A stretch of 64,000 nt of DNA, from the NCBI RefSeq assembly GCF_026247885.1, contig NZ_CP110921.1, positions 2,971,001 through 3,035,000 on the forward strand. Reading direction: 5' to 3'. The notes under the pieces are model-generated. The model ran no database searches and had not been told where the DNA came from. It saw only the letters and a program-made list of their open reading frames with translations. Source of the stretch: Methylococcus mesophilus. GTDB taxonomy: Bacteria > Pseudomonadota > Gammaproteobacteria > Methylococcales > Methylococcaceae. Positions 1 through 9,173 of this stretch are shown piece by piece (the first letter of the stretch is position 1; every line of letters starts with the position of its first letter). The position numbers and the translations under genes are program-made.

Positions 1-2
1 TT

Positions 3-455
3 TCCGCCGTCTCGGCCTTGCAGGGCATAGAGAGTATCCTTCCGGTGACCGTGCTGGGTCACGAGGCCGAGAACGGCTGCACCATCGCCTACTACCACGG
101 TACTGAGCTGGTATTGCCGATGGCCGCGCATCTGGCGCCGGGCGATTCCACTCACGTCTCCATCCGCTCCAGCGACGTTGCCCTGTCGAAGCAGTACCTG
201 CGGGGGACGTCGATCCAGAACCAGATCAAGGGCCGGGTTTGCGCGGTCATCCGCACGCCAGGGCACGCCGTCGTACAGATCGACTGCGGCGTCACCCTGC
301 TGGCTGGCATTTCCCTCAAAGCGCTCCATGAAATGGCTTTGCAGGAAGGAGACACCGTGTATTGCCTGATCAAGGTGCATGCGTTCTCCTATGTGGGAAT
401 CCCTTCACAGGACCGGCGTTCCGGCGATACGTTGGAACTACCGGTCATCCATTGA
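3..455 (+). CDS. modC: Molybdate ABC transporter ATP-binding protein ModC, C-terminal part (5' end outside window)
   Basis: The gene is cut by the window edge; only about 150 C-terminal codons are visible and no ABC ATPase motifs remain. What is seen is a Mop/TOBE-like oxyanion-binding region: a beta-rich segment ending in APGDSTHVSIRSSDVALS (about residues 40-60 of the visible part), then a second half beginning SIQNQIKGRV, the usual start of the C-terminal Mop fold in ModC. ModC drives molybdate import with ModAB at the inner membrane. In diazotrophs it often lies beside nif genes, which fits the unknown genes downstream, though no nif gene is in view. Another Mop-domain protein such as ModE or a molbindin is possible, but the ModC C-terminus fits best. 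Confidence 0.75.
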   Translation, partial: SAVSALQGIESILPVTVLGHEAENGCTIAYYHGTELVLPMAAHLAPGDSTHVSIRSSDVALSKQYLRGTSIQNQIKGRVCAVIRTPGHAVVQIDCGVTLLAGISLKALHEMALQEGDTVYCLIKVHAFSYVGIPSQDRRSGDTLELPVIH

Positions 456-486
456 AGAATCGAGCTAATTCTCAAGGCAGACATCT

Positions 487-798
487 ATGAGCACCTATAT
501 CAAGACTACGCAGGACGGCCGCAAGGTCGAAGTCATCGGACTGGCCGTTTGCCTCGACGGCCACAAGGAAGCCACCCGCCTGGTTTCCGTCAGCGAGCAC
601 CCCAACCGGGATGCCATCCTGGCGGCGATGCCGGATGCTACCCACATGGCGGGCCGGCTGCCGCTCTCGGCGGAAGAGGCCGCCGCCGCCCAGGCGGCGC
701 TGGATGCAGCCAAGGAGGCCTATGCGTGCAGCCCCAAAGGGCTTTCGGAACGGATTCGCGTGGTTCAAAACCAAGCTTTGGCTAACCGCGACGGTTGA
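487..798 (+). CDS. Conserved small protein of unknown function (103 aa)
   Basis: This starts 32 bases after the modC stop on the same strand, so it is probably co-transcribed. The protein is soluble, with no signal peptide or membrane segment. A beta-type N-terminus (KTTQDGRKVEVIGLAVCLDG) is followed by an Ala/Glu-rich helix at about residues 60-80. I do not recognise a family. Its position between modC and a DUF364 gene suggests a role tied to molybdenum or nitrogenase metabolism, but that is inference from context. Its stop codon lies 18 bases before the preferred ATG of the next gene. Confidence 0.6.
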   Translation: MSTYIKTTQDGRKVEVIGLAVCLDGHKEATRLVSVSEHPNRDAILAAMPDATHMAGRLPLSAEEAAAAQAALDAAKEAYACSPKGLSERIRVVQNQALANRDG

Positions 799-815
799 GC
801 CGACCGCGTTCGCGG

Positions 816-1814
816 ATGACGAACCCTTACGAAATCTACGACCTGCTGCAGGACTATGCCGGTGCCCCGGTGCCGGTGAGCACCGTAGCGATAGGTCTGG
901 TCTGGACGCTTTGCGAAGCCGACGCCGTCGGGCTCTCGATGAGCCCGGGTGTTCACACACGGACTCTTCCCTGGGCCGGTACGTTGCGCGGCAAGATCTT
1001 GTCCGAACTGGCCGCGTGGGTGCGGGAGTTCGATCCTTACCGGGCCACAGTCGGTATGGCGGCGGTCAACGCCGGCATCAACCGGCTCGGCCTGTTCCCG
1101 GAAGGCGAGACGCTTGAACCGAAGGCCGGCGCCAACAACAACCTTGCCGTTTTCGAGCACTTCCTCGCCGAGATGCGCGGCAAGCGGGTCGTGGTGATCG
1201 GCCGTTATCCCGGACTGGATCGGTTCGCCGAAACCCATGCCCTGAAACTGACTGTCCTAGAGCGTCAGTCCGGTCCGGACGATCTGCCGGATTCCGCCTG
1301 CGAGTACCTGCTCCCGGAAGCGGACTGGGTATTCCTCACCGCTACGTCGATTCCGAACAAGACCTTTCCACGTCTTGCGACCCTGGCGCGCGGTGCCACC
1401 ACGGTGCTGATGGGCCCCACCGCCCCCTGGCTGCCGGAACTCCAGCATTTCGGCATCGACTATCTGGCCGGCGTGGAGACCGCCGATCCCGGAATCCTGA
1501 AAGCTACCGTGTGCGAAGGCGGCGGCGTGCGGATTTTCGATTCCGGGGTGCGCTACCGGATCGCGCCCATCGGCATGGAAGCCAGTAAGTCCTGGGCGCG
1601 CCGCATGATCGCGGCGGCGGCGGCGGAGCGGGAGCGCCTCAAGCAGGACATGGAAGCATGGTATGGTCGGGGCGGTTCCGTGCGTTTCCCGGAGTTTGCG
1701 CAACTGGAAGCGGTCGACCGCCGTCTTTCGCGTCTGGACACCTGCTTCAAGCGGCTCTGGGATGCCTCTCCCGATCCGCTCCCGGGACGTTTTTCCAGCG
1801 CCTCCCGCTGCTGA
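816..1814 (+). CDS. DUF364 / putative heavy-metal chelation domain protein
   Basis: About 332 aa from the ATG at 816 (start MTNPYEIYDLL). A TTG at 795 overlapping the previous stop is the alternative. The N-terminal third (VGLSMSPG, LAAWVREFDPYRATVGMAAVNAGIN) resembles the DUF4213 half and the middle (GKRVVVIGRYPG, ADWVFLTATSIPNKT, VLMGPTAPWLP) the DUF364 half of putative metal-chelation proteins. These proteins occur near molybdenum and other metal transport genes; their biochemical role is not established. The C-terminus ends in a helical tail unlike the core. Co-directional with modC and the 103-aa gene. Confidence 0.6.
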   Translation: MTNPYEIYDLLQDYAGAPVPVSTVAIGLVWTLCEADAVGLSMSPGVHTRTLPWAGTLRGKILSELAAWVREFDPYRATVGMAAVNAGINRLGLFPEGETLEPKAGANNNLAVFEHFLAEMRGKRVVVIGRYPGLDRFAETHALKLTVLERQSGPDDLPDSACEYLLPEADWVFLTATSIPNKTFPRLATLARGATTVLMGPTAPWLPELQHFGIDYLAGVETADPGILKATVCEGGGVRIFDSGVRYRIAPIGMEASKSWARRMIAAAAAERERLKQDMEAWYGRGGSVRFPEFAQLEAVDRRLSRLDTCFKRLWDASPDPLPGRFSSASRC

Positions 1815-1862
1815 TCCGGCGCCGATGGCCGTCGGCCTCGGACGCCCCAAAAACCATGTGAA

Positions 1863-1890
1863 TTGACGGGTTTTGCCGGGACAGTACAAT
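1863..1890 (+). promoter_or_regulatory. Sigma-70-like promoter for the 1926-2918 gene
   Basis: TTGACG at 1863-1868 and TACAAT at 1885-1890 are separated by 16 bp. This predicts transcription from about 1897 and argues against any translation start at 1863. By inspection only. Confidence 0.5.
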
Positions 1891-1925
1891 GCGATCGGAA
1901 TCAAATCTTTCTGGAGATGGTCTCG

Positions 1926-2918
1926 ATGGTTGCTGAAGTCAGAGTTTCGCCCGAACACGATTCGGATGCCCCGGCCCGGTTCGACGGTCACCTGCTGGAC
2001 AAGCTCTGCAAGGAGACTTTGGCGTCTTCCGACGACGCAGGCCTACTGGACCGGCTGCGCCAGGCCTATCCTACGTATCCGCTGCATCTCGCCCGTCTGG
2101 GACATGAGTGGTACCGCCTGGGCGGCATCGTTAAGCCGAACGGCACCAGGATCGCGGCGGACATCGGCGAGTGGGCGGAGCGCACCTACATCGAATGCGG
2201 GCAGAATTTCAACACGCTGCTCGCGCACTGCGAGGAAGGCGGCTTCCTGGCTACCCACCACACCGGCGTCACCCTCTACCTCGTCGCCCAGACCGGGCCG
2301 CGCGCGGAAGATTTCGTTCAGATCGAAGTGGACCGGACGCAGGAAACGGCAGACCGCTATCTGATCGATGCGGAGAATCCGCCGGAGGACCTTGAGGAGC
2401 TGATCGATCCCATCGAGCCGGTCGCCGTCGAGCCTTTTGCAGTGGGCGCCGCTCGCTACACTTACCGCCGGAAGACCGAGGTGGCCCTGTTCATGCGCGA
2501 GCTGGGGCGGCATCGTGCAGACCGCCACCCCGCCCAGCGTTTCATGGACGACTGGAACGCCAGCAGCGCAGGCCTGCAAAGAGCCTTCTGCGAGGACTGG
2601 AGCCTGCGCCTGTTCCAGCACATCGGCCGCCATGGCGAACAGATCATGAACGTCGAGATCGTCCACAACCGCACCCGGGAAGTGCCGCGCCTGGAAGGGC
2701 CGGACGGCAAGAAAGGCAAGGCACTGGCGGCGCTTCTCAACCGCTTCGATACGCAGGCGGGCTATCCCTTCGCCTGGTACTTCTACATGCTCAAGGGGCT
2801 GGTTTCGCCGCACGTAGGCGAAGCTGTGCAGCGCGACCTGTCCAAGGACTATGCCTATCTGCCCGACCGTGACGCTGCCGTGTTGAAGCAGTGGGCCGCG
2901 GAGCCTTACTGTTTGTGA
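1926..2918 (+). CDS. Unrecognised protein, about 330 aa
   Basis: The ATG at 1926 is preferred because GGAG at 1913-1916 lies 9 bases upstream. An ATG at 1917 is also in frame but too close to that site. A sigma-70-like promoter lies just upstream, so the gene probably has its own transcript. The protein is acidic, soluble and lacks a signal peptide. It has a helical N-terminus (residues 1-70), a mid-region with HCEEGGFLATHHTGVTLYLVAQTG, an acidic linker around residues 145-170 and a helical C-terminal half with HRADRHPAQRFMDDWN and GYPFAWYFYMLKGLVSPHVGEA. I cannot name a family. Location suggests the same metal/nitrogen-fixation neighbourhood. Confidence 0.6.
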   Translation: MVAEVRVSPEHDSDAPARFDGHLLDKLCKETLASSDDAGLLDRLRQAYPTYPLHLARLGHEWYRLGGIVKPNGTRIAADIGEWAERTYIECGQNFNTLLAHCEEGGFLATHHTGVTLYLVAQTGPRAEDFVQIEVDRTQETADRYLIDAENPPEDLEELIDPIEPVAVEPFAVGAARYTYRRKTEVALFMRELGRHRADRHPAQRFMDDWNASSAGLQRAFCEDWSLRLFQHIGRHGEQIMNVEIVHNRTREVPRLEGPDGKKGKALAALLNRFDTQAGYPFAWYFYMLKGLVSPHVGEAVQRDLSKDYAYLPDRDAAVLKQWAAEPYCL

Positions 2919-3044
2919 GGCGCTCTCGCCGGGGCCCGGTCCGCTTGCCGAGGTAAGCGAGGCGGATTTTCAATCTGCATTGGGCCGCGGTCTTGACCTG
3001 TGGTAGAAAGTTCGGAAGGAAATCCGGAACGCAGGCAGACGACA

Positions 3045-6000
3045 ATGAAATCCCTCCCGCATTGGGTACGCACGCCGTGGTTCAAGGTGCTTGCGGTGAT
3101 GCTGGCGTTGAGCGGGCTGTACGCGGCGCTGGGTTTTTTGCTGCTGCCCAGGCTGGCGGAACACTTTGCTCCGGAGCTGGCTGCCAGGTATCTCAAACGG
3201 CATCTGTCGATTGCCGAAGTCCGCTTCAATCCGTTCAGCTTCAGTCTTGAACTGCAGGGTTTCGCGCTCGATGAGGTGTCGGGCGAGCCTCTGCTGAGCT
3301 TCGCGCGCCTTTCGCTCAATCTCGATCCGGTCGGCTTGCTGGACAACGCTTGGACATTTTCCGAGGCTCTGGTCGAAAAGCCTTCGGTTGATTTGGTGGT
3401 GGATGCGGAGGGGCGGCTGAATCTCGCCAAGCTCGCGGACGATCTGCCCAAATCGGCGGAATCGGGGAAGCGGGAGGACGAGTCTCTGGCGCTGACCTTC
3501 CAACATCTCTCGATGGTCGGCGGCAAAGTCCGGTTCGCCGACAGGTCGAGGACGGCGCCGTTCGACGAGACCTTCGATTCCATCGATCTCGAAGTCGAGG
3601 ACCTTTCCACCTTGCCCGAAGTTCAGGGCACCCAGCATGTCACCGCGAAATTCCATGAGCGCGGCATCCTGGACTGGCACGGCAGGGTTTCGGTCAATCC
3701 GCCCTATTCCGAAGGCGACTTGCGGCTCGGACATGTCCCGCTCGCGGCCCTCTGGCCTTTCGTGAAGGACCGGCTCGCTCTTGCCGAGCCGGGCGGGGAA
3801 CTGGGGGCGGTCGCGCACTACAGGCTGGCCGAAGGGCCTGCCGGACTCGATCTGAGCGTGAGCGGCCTGGCCGCGGAAATCGAGGGCTTGAGGCTGATTC
3901 CGGAGGGCGGTTCGGAACCGATCCTGGCCCTGGCCCGCCTTGAAGCGAAGGAGGGAGGCATTGACCTGGCAAACCGCACGGTCCGCGTGCCGAAGTTCGA
4001 AATGCGGGAAGGCCGCTTGCGCGCAGCCGTCGACGAAGCCGGCGAAATCGACTGGCTGAAACTGCTGAGGCCGGATGCCCCGGCCCCCGGCTCCGCCGTT
4101 TCGAATGATCAGCCGGAGCCGCCGTGGCGGGTCGAGGTCGGCGCTTTCAGTTTGGCCAGGATCGGCGTGGATTATGCCGATGCCAGCCGGCATTCGCCGA
4201 TCCGCCTCGGTGTCGGCGCGCTCGAGCTGTCGTTCGCCGCCGCCATCGAGGCCGGGGCGGGGGATTTGAAGGCGGCGATAAGCCGCCTGGCACTCCGCAT
4301 GGACAATATCGCGCTGACCGCGGCGGGCTCCTCGGGACAGCGGAAAGACCTGGTGACCCTGGCATCGCTCTCGGTTGAGGACGCAAATCTGGACCTGGCA
4401 AAACGCGAAGTCGGCATCGGCCGGATTGCCCTGAAAGGCGGCGGTACCCACATCGTTCGCGAGGCGGCGGGCGGCATCGTTCCAGCGGAAGCGCTGGTAC
4501 CCAGGTCTGATGATGGCCGGTCTCCGAAGCCGCCGGAAACGGGGGAATGGCGCTACGCTTTGCAGCAGTTCGTCCTCGAGGATTTCGACGTGGCAATGGC
4601 CGATAGGACCTTTTCCCCGGCGATCGCCTACGACCTGGACAGTCTGCGGCTGAGCTTGGGGCCGGTCGCCAGCGGAGCGGATATGCCCATGGCGTTCGAC
4701 GCGGCATTCGCGCTCAGGCAGGGCGGGGAGTTCAAGGCCTCGGGCACCCTGTCTCAAAGCCTGAACCGGGCCGAGGGGGAGGTCAGGCTGGGGCGGATCG
4801 ATCTCAAGTCCCTGTATCCCCTGGTGGCCCGCTTCTCGGGCCTCAAGCTCGAAAGCGGGGATTTGTCCGCGCAGCTCAAATTCGGCTACCGGCAGGATGC
4901 CGGCACGGCCTTGAAGGCCAAGGGCGATTTGAGCGTAGGCGGACTGCTCTTGAAAGAGACTGCCACCGGCAAGCGTTTTCTGTCGTGGAAGAATCTGTCC
5001 GCGGAAGCGTTCGACTTCGGCTTGGCGGAAAGGCGGCTGGCGGTCAAACAGGTGCGCGTCGCCGAGCCGGGCTGGAATATGGAGATCTTCGAGAACCGCT
5101 CGACCAACATCGAGAGGATTTTCGCCAGCGGCCGCCCAGCCGGCGCGGCACCGAAAGCCGTCGAAGGTCGGCGCCGGACGGGAAAATCCAAGCCCTTGCT
5201 CGTGACGGTGGAAGCCGTTCGTGTCGAAAAGGGCGACATCGATTTCAGCGACATGTCGCTCGTCCTCCCCTTCGCCACCCACATCCATGATTTCTTCGGC
5301 ACGGCGGCGGGCCTTTCGACCCGGCCCGAAGCGCGGACGATGCTCCAGTTCCACGGGCAGGTCGACCGTTACGGCGCGGTCGACGTCTACGGTCAGTTGA
5401 GCCCGCTGGCGCCGAAACATTTCGGCGACGTCAGCGTGGCGTTCCGCAATGTGGACATGCCGTCTCTCTCACCCTACAGCGCGACCTTCGCGGGCCGGGA
5501 GATCACCTCGGGCAAGCTCAATCTGGACATCCGTTACCAGATCGACGACGGCCGGCTGAGGAACGACAACCGGATCGTGCTGGAACGATTCGCTCTGGGC
5601 GAGCGGATCGAGAGCCCCAAGGCGGTCTCGCTGCCGCTCGACCTGGCGGTCGCGCTGCTGACCGATGGCGACGGAAAGATCGAGGTATCGGTTCCCGTCG
5701 AGGGCGATTTCGGCAATCCCAGGTTCGACTATGGGAAAGTGATCTGGGAGGCTTTCGTCAACGTGGTTACCAGGGCCGTGACCGCGCCGTTCAGGGCCTT
5801 GAGCCATCTGTTCGGCGGCAACGGCGATGAGATGGGGGGCGTGTTGTTCGAGCCCGGCAGCACCGACATCGGGCCGCCAGAACTCGAGAAACTCAACAAG
5901 GTCATGGTCGGCTTGGCGCAGCGTCCTCAGATCAGCCTGGAGGTGCGGGGCGGAGCCGATCCGGACCTGGACGGGCGTGCGCTGAAGTCCTTGCAGGTAC

Positions 6001-6452
6001 GGCGGGCCGTCGCGGCGAAGCTGGGTTTCCGGTGGTCGCCGGAGGAGGAGCCGGGGCCGGTCGCGTTCGACAGTGCCGCCAGCCAGTTGGCGCTCGAGGA
6101 TCTGGCCGGCGAGCGCGGCGGTCCGAATGCAGCGGAGCAGGTTCAGGCCGCCTTTGAAAAGAAGGAAGGCAGAAAGGCCGAGCGCATCGGCCGCGTTTCC
6201 GCCCTGGTGGGCCGTCCCAGCCCGGATCCGGCGTTCTATCGGGCATTGTTCGACCATCTGGTCGAAACCGCGCCGCTGTCTGCCCAGGATCTGGAGGCTT
6301 TGGCCGGCCGCCGCGCCCAGGCGGTAGCCGGAGCGCTGGTGCGGCGAGGCGCGCTGGACCCTGGCCGCGTCAGGGTGGGCGATACCGCGTCCGGGGATGT
6401 CCGGGACGGGCGGATCGTCACCAGGCTGGACCTGAAAACGGCGGGGGGCTGA
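3045..6452 (+). CDS. DUF748 (AsmA-like) envelope protein
   Basis: About 1135 aa from the ATG at 3045. A single N-terminal membrane anchor (about residues 8-35, VLAVMLALSGLYAALGFLLL) is followed by a very long beta-rich periplasmic region with repeated phrases such as LSLNLDPVGLL, DVAMADRTFSPAIAYDL, FRNVDMPSLSPYSATFAG and SGKLNLDIRYQIDDG. That pattern is characteristic of DUF748, a relative of AsmA/TamB bridge-like lipid-transfer proteins. The C-terminal region carries an OmpA-like stretch (GSTDIGPPELEKLNKV). Likely role: envelope biogenesis or lipid transport between membranes, inferred from family. It is large enough to explain the long open frame on the opposite strand, which I treat as a shadow. 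Confidence 0.8.
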   Translation: MKSLPHWVRTPWFKVLAVMLALSGLYAALGFLLLPRLAEHFAPELAARYLKRHLSIAEVRFNPFSFSLELQGFALDEVSGEPLLSFARLSLNLDPVGLLDNAWTFSEALVEKPSVDLVVDAEGRLNLAKLADDLPKSAESGKREDESLALTFQHLSMVGGKVRFADRSRTAPFDETFDSIDLEVEDLSTLPEVQGTQHVTAKFHERGILDWHGRVSVNPPYSEGDLRLGHVPLAALWPFVKDRLALAEPGGELGAVAHYRLAEGPAGLDLSVSGLAAEIEGLRLIPEGGSEPILALARLEAKEGGIDLANRTVRVPKFEMREGRLRAAVDEAGEIDWLKLLRPDAPAPGSAVSNDQPEPPWRVEVGAFSLARIGVDYADASRHSPIRLGVGALELSFAAAIEAGAGDLKAAISRLALRMDNIALTAAGSSGQRKDLVTLASLSVEDANLDLAKREVGIGRIALKGGGTHIVREAAGGIVPAEALVPRSDDGRSPKPPETGEWRYALQQFVLEDFDVAMADRTFSPAIAYDLDSLRLSLGPVASGADMPMAFDAAFALRQGGEFKASGTLSQSLNRAEGEVRLGRIDLKSLYPLVARFSGLKLESGDLSAQLKFGYRQDAGTALKAKGDLSVGGLLLKETATGKRFLSWKNLSAEAFDFGLAERRLAVKQVRVAEPGWNMEIFENRSTNIERIFASGRPAGAAPKAVEGRRRTGKSKPLLVTVEAVRVEKGDIDFSDMSLVLPFATHIHDFFGTAAGLSTRPEARTMLQFHGQVDRYGAVDVYGQLSPLAPKHFGDVSVAFRNVDMPSLSPYSATFAGREITSGKLNLDIRYQIDDGRLRNDNRIVLERFALGERIESPKAVSLPLDLAVALLTDGDGKIEVSVPVEGDFGNPRFDYGKVIWEAFVNVVTRAVTAPFRALSHLFGGNGDEMGGVLFEPGSTDIGPPELEKLNKVMVGLAQRPQISLEVRGGADPDLDGRALKSLQVRRAVAAKLGFRWSPEEEPGPVAFDSAASQLALEDLAGERGGPNAAEQVQAAFEKKEGRKAERIGRVSALVGRPSPDPAFYRALFDHLVETAPLSAQDLEALAGRRAQAVAGALVRRGALDPGRVRVGDTASGDVRDGRIVTRLDLKTAGG

Positions 6453-6601
6453 ACTTCCCCGCGCGATATCAGCGCGAGAACGGAGGGAGCGTACGACAGC
6501 CCGGCCGATGGAATCGCCCGCGAAATTTGGGTACTCTCCGATTGGCACTTGCTCCCGTACTTCCCTGAGGAGGCGGGGCCTTAAAGCCGAGGTGGCGCTG
6601 C

Positions 6602-7393
6602 ATGACGATACCGCCGATCCAGGTCCGCCCTCCGGTTTCCGCCGGGGGAAGGTGCGGCAGCCGGCCGTTCGCCGCCGCATTCCTCGCGTGCCTGTCCGCT
6701 CTCGCGTCGGCGCACTTGGGCTGCGCTCTTGCCCAGCCGGACGATTACGCGGCAGCGCGCGGACGCATGGTCGAACAGCAGCTCAAGGGCGCCGGCCGCG
6801 ACATCAGCGATCCTGGGGTGCTCAAGGCGATGGCGGAGGTGCCTCGGCACGAATTCGTGCCCCAGCCGCTGCGGGAATACGCCTACAGCGACAGCGCGCT
6901 GCCCATCGGCTTCGGACAGACGATTTCCCAGCCCTATATCGTCGCCTTCATGACCGAGCGGCTCGAGCCCAAGCCCTCCGACAAAGTGCTGGAAATCGGC
7001 ACCGGCTCGGGCTACCAGGCGGCCGTGCTGTCGAAGCTGGTGGCGGAGGTTTACACCATCGAGATCGTCGAGCCGCTGGGACAAAGGGCCAAGGCCGACC
7101 TTCAGCGCCTGGGCTTCGGCAACGTGCGGGTCCGGATCGGAGACGGCTACCGGGGTTGGCCGGAAGCTGCGCCTTTCGATGCGATCATCCTGACCAGTGC
7201 GGTAAGCGACGTGCCGCAGCCTCTGATCGGACAGCTCAAGGAGGGCGGCCGGATGATCGCCCCGCTCGGCCCGTCGTATTACCAGGACCTGTACCTGCTG
7301 AAAAAGCAGGGTGGAAAACTGGAACGGCAGGCGGTCCTTCCGGTCCGGTTCGTCCCCATGACCGGCGAGGTCTTGAGGGGGACGCAGCCGTGA
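6602..7393 (+). CDS. pcm: Protein-L-isoaspartate O-methyltransferase, apparently exported
   Basis: 263 aa. The catalytic part is a full PIMT: MVEQQLKGAGRDI, VPRHEFVP, the substrate loop GFGQTISQPYIVAFM, and the SAM-binding motif VLEIGTGSGYQAAVLS at about residues 130-145, followed by RIGDGYRGW. PIMT methylates isoaspartyl residues in damaged proteins. Unusually, about 45 residues precede the domain, with a basic stretch, a hydrophobic run (FAAAFLACLSALASAHLG) and a likely signal peptidase site near ALAQPDD, so the enzyme may act in the periplasm. The start is ATG with GAGG a few bases upstream. The next gene starts 20 bases after its stop. Confidence 0.88.
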   Translation: MTIPPIQVRPPVSAGGRCGSRPFAAAFLACLSALASAHLGCALAQPDDYAAARGRMVEQQLKGAGRDISDPGVLKAMAEVPRHEFVPQPLREYAYSDSALPIGFGQTISQPYIVAFMTERLEPKPSDKVLEIGTGSGYQAAVLSKLVAEVYTIEIVEPLGQRAKADLQRLGFGNVRVRIGDGYRGWPEAAPFDAIILTSAVSDVPQPLIGQLKEGGRMIAPLGPSYYQDLYLLKKQGGKLERQAVLPVRFVPMTGEVLRGTQP

Positions 7394-7413
7394 TGCGGCA
7401 TTGAGCGCTGGAG

Positions 7414-8703
7414 ATGCACGAAGTACGCCGATTCGGCTTGCCTTCCGCCACCTTGCTGGTGGTGGCCAGCATGGTTGGTTCCGGCGTTTTCACGACCGGT
7501 GGTTTCCTGCTGGAGACGCTGCGATCGCCCTGGCTGGCTTTGCTGGCCTGGCTGGCGGGCGGAGCGATCGCCGCCTGCGGCGCCCTGAGCTACGGCGCGC
7601 TGGCGCAGCGCTTTCCGGAGTCGGGAGGAGAATACCTGTTCCTGTCCCGGACCCTGCATCCCGCCGCCGGCAACGTGGCCGGATGGGTGTCCCTGGTGGT
7701 CGGTTTTTCCGCGCCCATGGCTGCCGCCGCCTACGGTTTGGGCGAGTACCTGGCTCCCTGGACGCCCTGGCATGCGCCTCAGCTGACAGGAACGCTGCTG
7801 CTGGTCGCCGTCGCCTTGCTCCACGGCGCACACGGCCCGGTGGGTACCGGGGTGCAGAACTTCGCCGTCGCGTTCAAGCTCGTGCTCATCGCGGGCTTCG
7901 TTCTGCTGGCCTGGCCGCGTTTGGCCGTCGCGCCGTTCGCCACCGGATCGGGCGAAGGCGCCGGCCTCGGCACCTTCTTTTCCTCGCTCATCTGGGTCTC
8001 GTTCAGTTATTCCGGCTGGAACGCCGCCGTCTACCTCGGTGGCGAAGTGCGCGATCCCGAACGCAGCCTGCCGCGGGCGCTCCTGCTGGGTACCGGCCTG
8101 GTCACCGTCCTTTATCTGGCGCTGAATACCGCGTTCATGTTTTCCGCCGCTCCCGAGGCTCTGGCGGGCAAAGCGGATATAGGGCGCGTTGCGGCATTCG
8201 CGCTGGGCGGCCCGGTCTGGGCGGATTTTTTGACCCTGCTGGTGGCTTTCGCCCTTTCCCTCTCGGTCTCGGCCATGATGATGGCCGGTCCCCGCGTCAG
8301 CGCGTGTATGGCGCGGGACGGGTATCTCCCGCCCTGGTTATCGCTCCATGAGGACGGCGCGCCCAAGCGTGCGACGTTCCTGCAATGCGCCCTGTCTTTG
8401 GCGCTGCTATGGAGCGCGGGCTTCAAGGAATTGCTGACCTATACCGGCTTTACCCTCGGGTTGAGCACCGCGGCGACGGTCTTCGGCCTGATCCGGCTGC
8501 GGCTCAAGGAAGGCGATGCCTGCCCGGTCATCGGCTGGCCCTGGGCACCGCTGGTCTACCTGCTGGCGGTCCTCGCCATGACCGCCGCTGCCTTGGTCCG
8601 CCAGCCGCAGGCCGCCCTCTGGGGGCTTGCCACACTGCCGGCGGTTTGGGGGCTTTTGCGCATGGGTGCCATCTGGTCCGGAAACGCCCGGTCAGAAACC
8701 TGA
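7414..8703 (+). CDS. APC-family amino acid permease
   Basis: 429 aa, about 12 hydrophobic segments across the whole length. The first helix holds the APC signature MVGSGVFTTGGF (about residues 20-32), and the second contains the PESGGEYLFLSRTLHP motif typical of APC transporters. It imports or exchanges an amino acid or amine across the inner membrane; the substrate cannot be read from sequence. It follows the methyltransferase gene closely and could share its transcript. The GGAG site abuts the ATG, so spacing is poor, but the protein alignment supports this N-terminus. Confidence 0.85.
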   Translation: MHEVRRFGLPSATLLVVASMVGSGVFTTGGFLLETLRSPWLALLAWLAGGAIAACGALSYGALAQRFPESGGEYLFLSRTLHPAAGNVAGWVSLVVGFSAPMAAAAYGLGEYLAPWTPWHAPQLTGTLLLVAVALLHGAHGPVGTGVQNFAVAFKLVLIAGFVLLAWPRLAVAPFATGSGEGAGLGTFFSSLIWVSFSYSGWNAAVYLGGEVRDPERSLPRALLLGTGLVTVLYLALNTAFMFSAAPEALAGKADIGRVAAFALGGPVWADFLTLLVAFALSLSVSAMMMAGPRVSACMARDGYLPPWLSLHEDGAPKRATFLQCALSLALLWSAGFKELLTYTGFTLGLSTAATVFGLIRLRLKEGDACPVIGWPWAPLVYLLAVLAMTAAALVRQPQAALWGLATLPAVWGLLRMGAIWSGNARSET

Positions 8704-8789
8704 TAGGCCGGTGCCGGCCCCGGTTGACGGACTTCCCGGGTAAAATGGCGGCATCGAAACCAAAAATCGCGCAGACGTCGCCGAAAGAC

Positions 8790-9170
8790 ATGCCAAGAAA
8801 GACCAGCCCCGATTCCAACAAACTCGACCGCATCGTCGCCGAAGCCCGCCGCAGCCAGGAGGAGCGGGAGCGCGGCTACCGCGAGCGGGCGCTCAAGATG
8901 TATCCCTGGGTGTGCGGACGCTGCGCCCGCGAATTCAACCACAAGAACCTGCGGGAACTCACGGTTCACCATCGCGACCACAATCACGACAACAACCCTG
9001 CCGATGGCAGCATCTGGGAATTGCTGTGTCTGTACTGTCACGACAACGAACATCAACGCTACCTCACTGCGGATCTGACCGGCAAAGTCGAGGCCGGGGC
9101 GCGGCAGGGTTCGACGCTGACCCACAATGCCTTCGCCGGCCTGGCCGATCTGCTGAAGGGGCAGAAGTAA
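8790..9170 (+). CDS. yajD: YajD-like HNH nuclease family protein
   Basis: 126 aa from the ATG at 8790; an in-frame ATG at 8745 would add 15 residues and is the alternative. The body matches the YajD family: ERALKMYPWVCGRCAREF, ELTVHHRDHNH and WELLCLYCHDNEH. It includes two CxxC zinc knuckles (CGRC, CLYC) and the HH...N-H motif of the beta-beta-alpha metal site. Predicted small HNH endonuclease; the physiological role in E. coli and elsewhere is unknown. It precedes slyX by only 3 bases, so the two are probably translated from one message. Confidence 0.85.
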   Translation: MPRKTSPDSNKLDRIVAEARRSQEERERGYRERALKMYPWVCGRCAREFNHKNLRELTVHHRDHNHDNNPADGSIWELLCLYCHDNEHQRYLTADLTGKVEAGARQGSTLTHNAFAGLADLLKGQK

Positions 9171-9173
9171 ACC

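Noticed and set aside
2970-5420. 816-codon open frame on the minus strand
   Set aside because: Antisense to the DUF748 gene, Arg/Gln-rich, without recognisable folds: a high-GC shadow frame.
8723-8746. TTGACG...TAAAAT as promoter before the HNH gene
   Set aside because: The spacer is only 11 bp, too short for a sigma-70 promoter.
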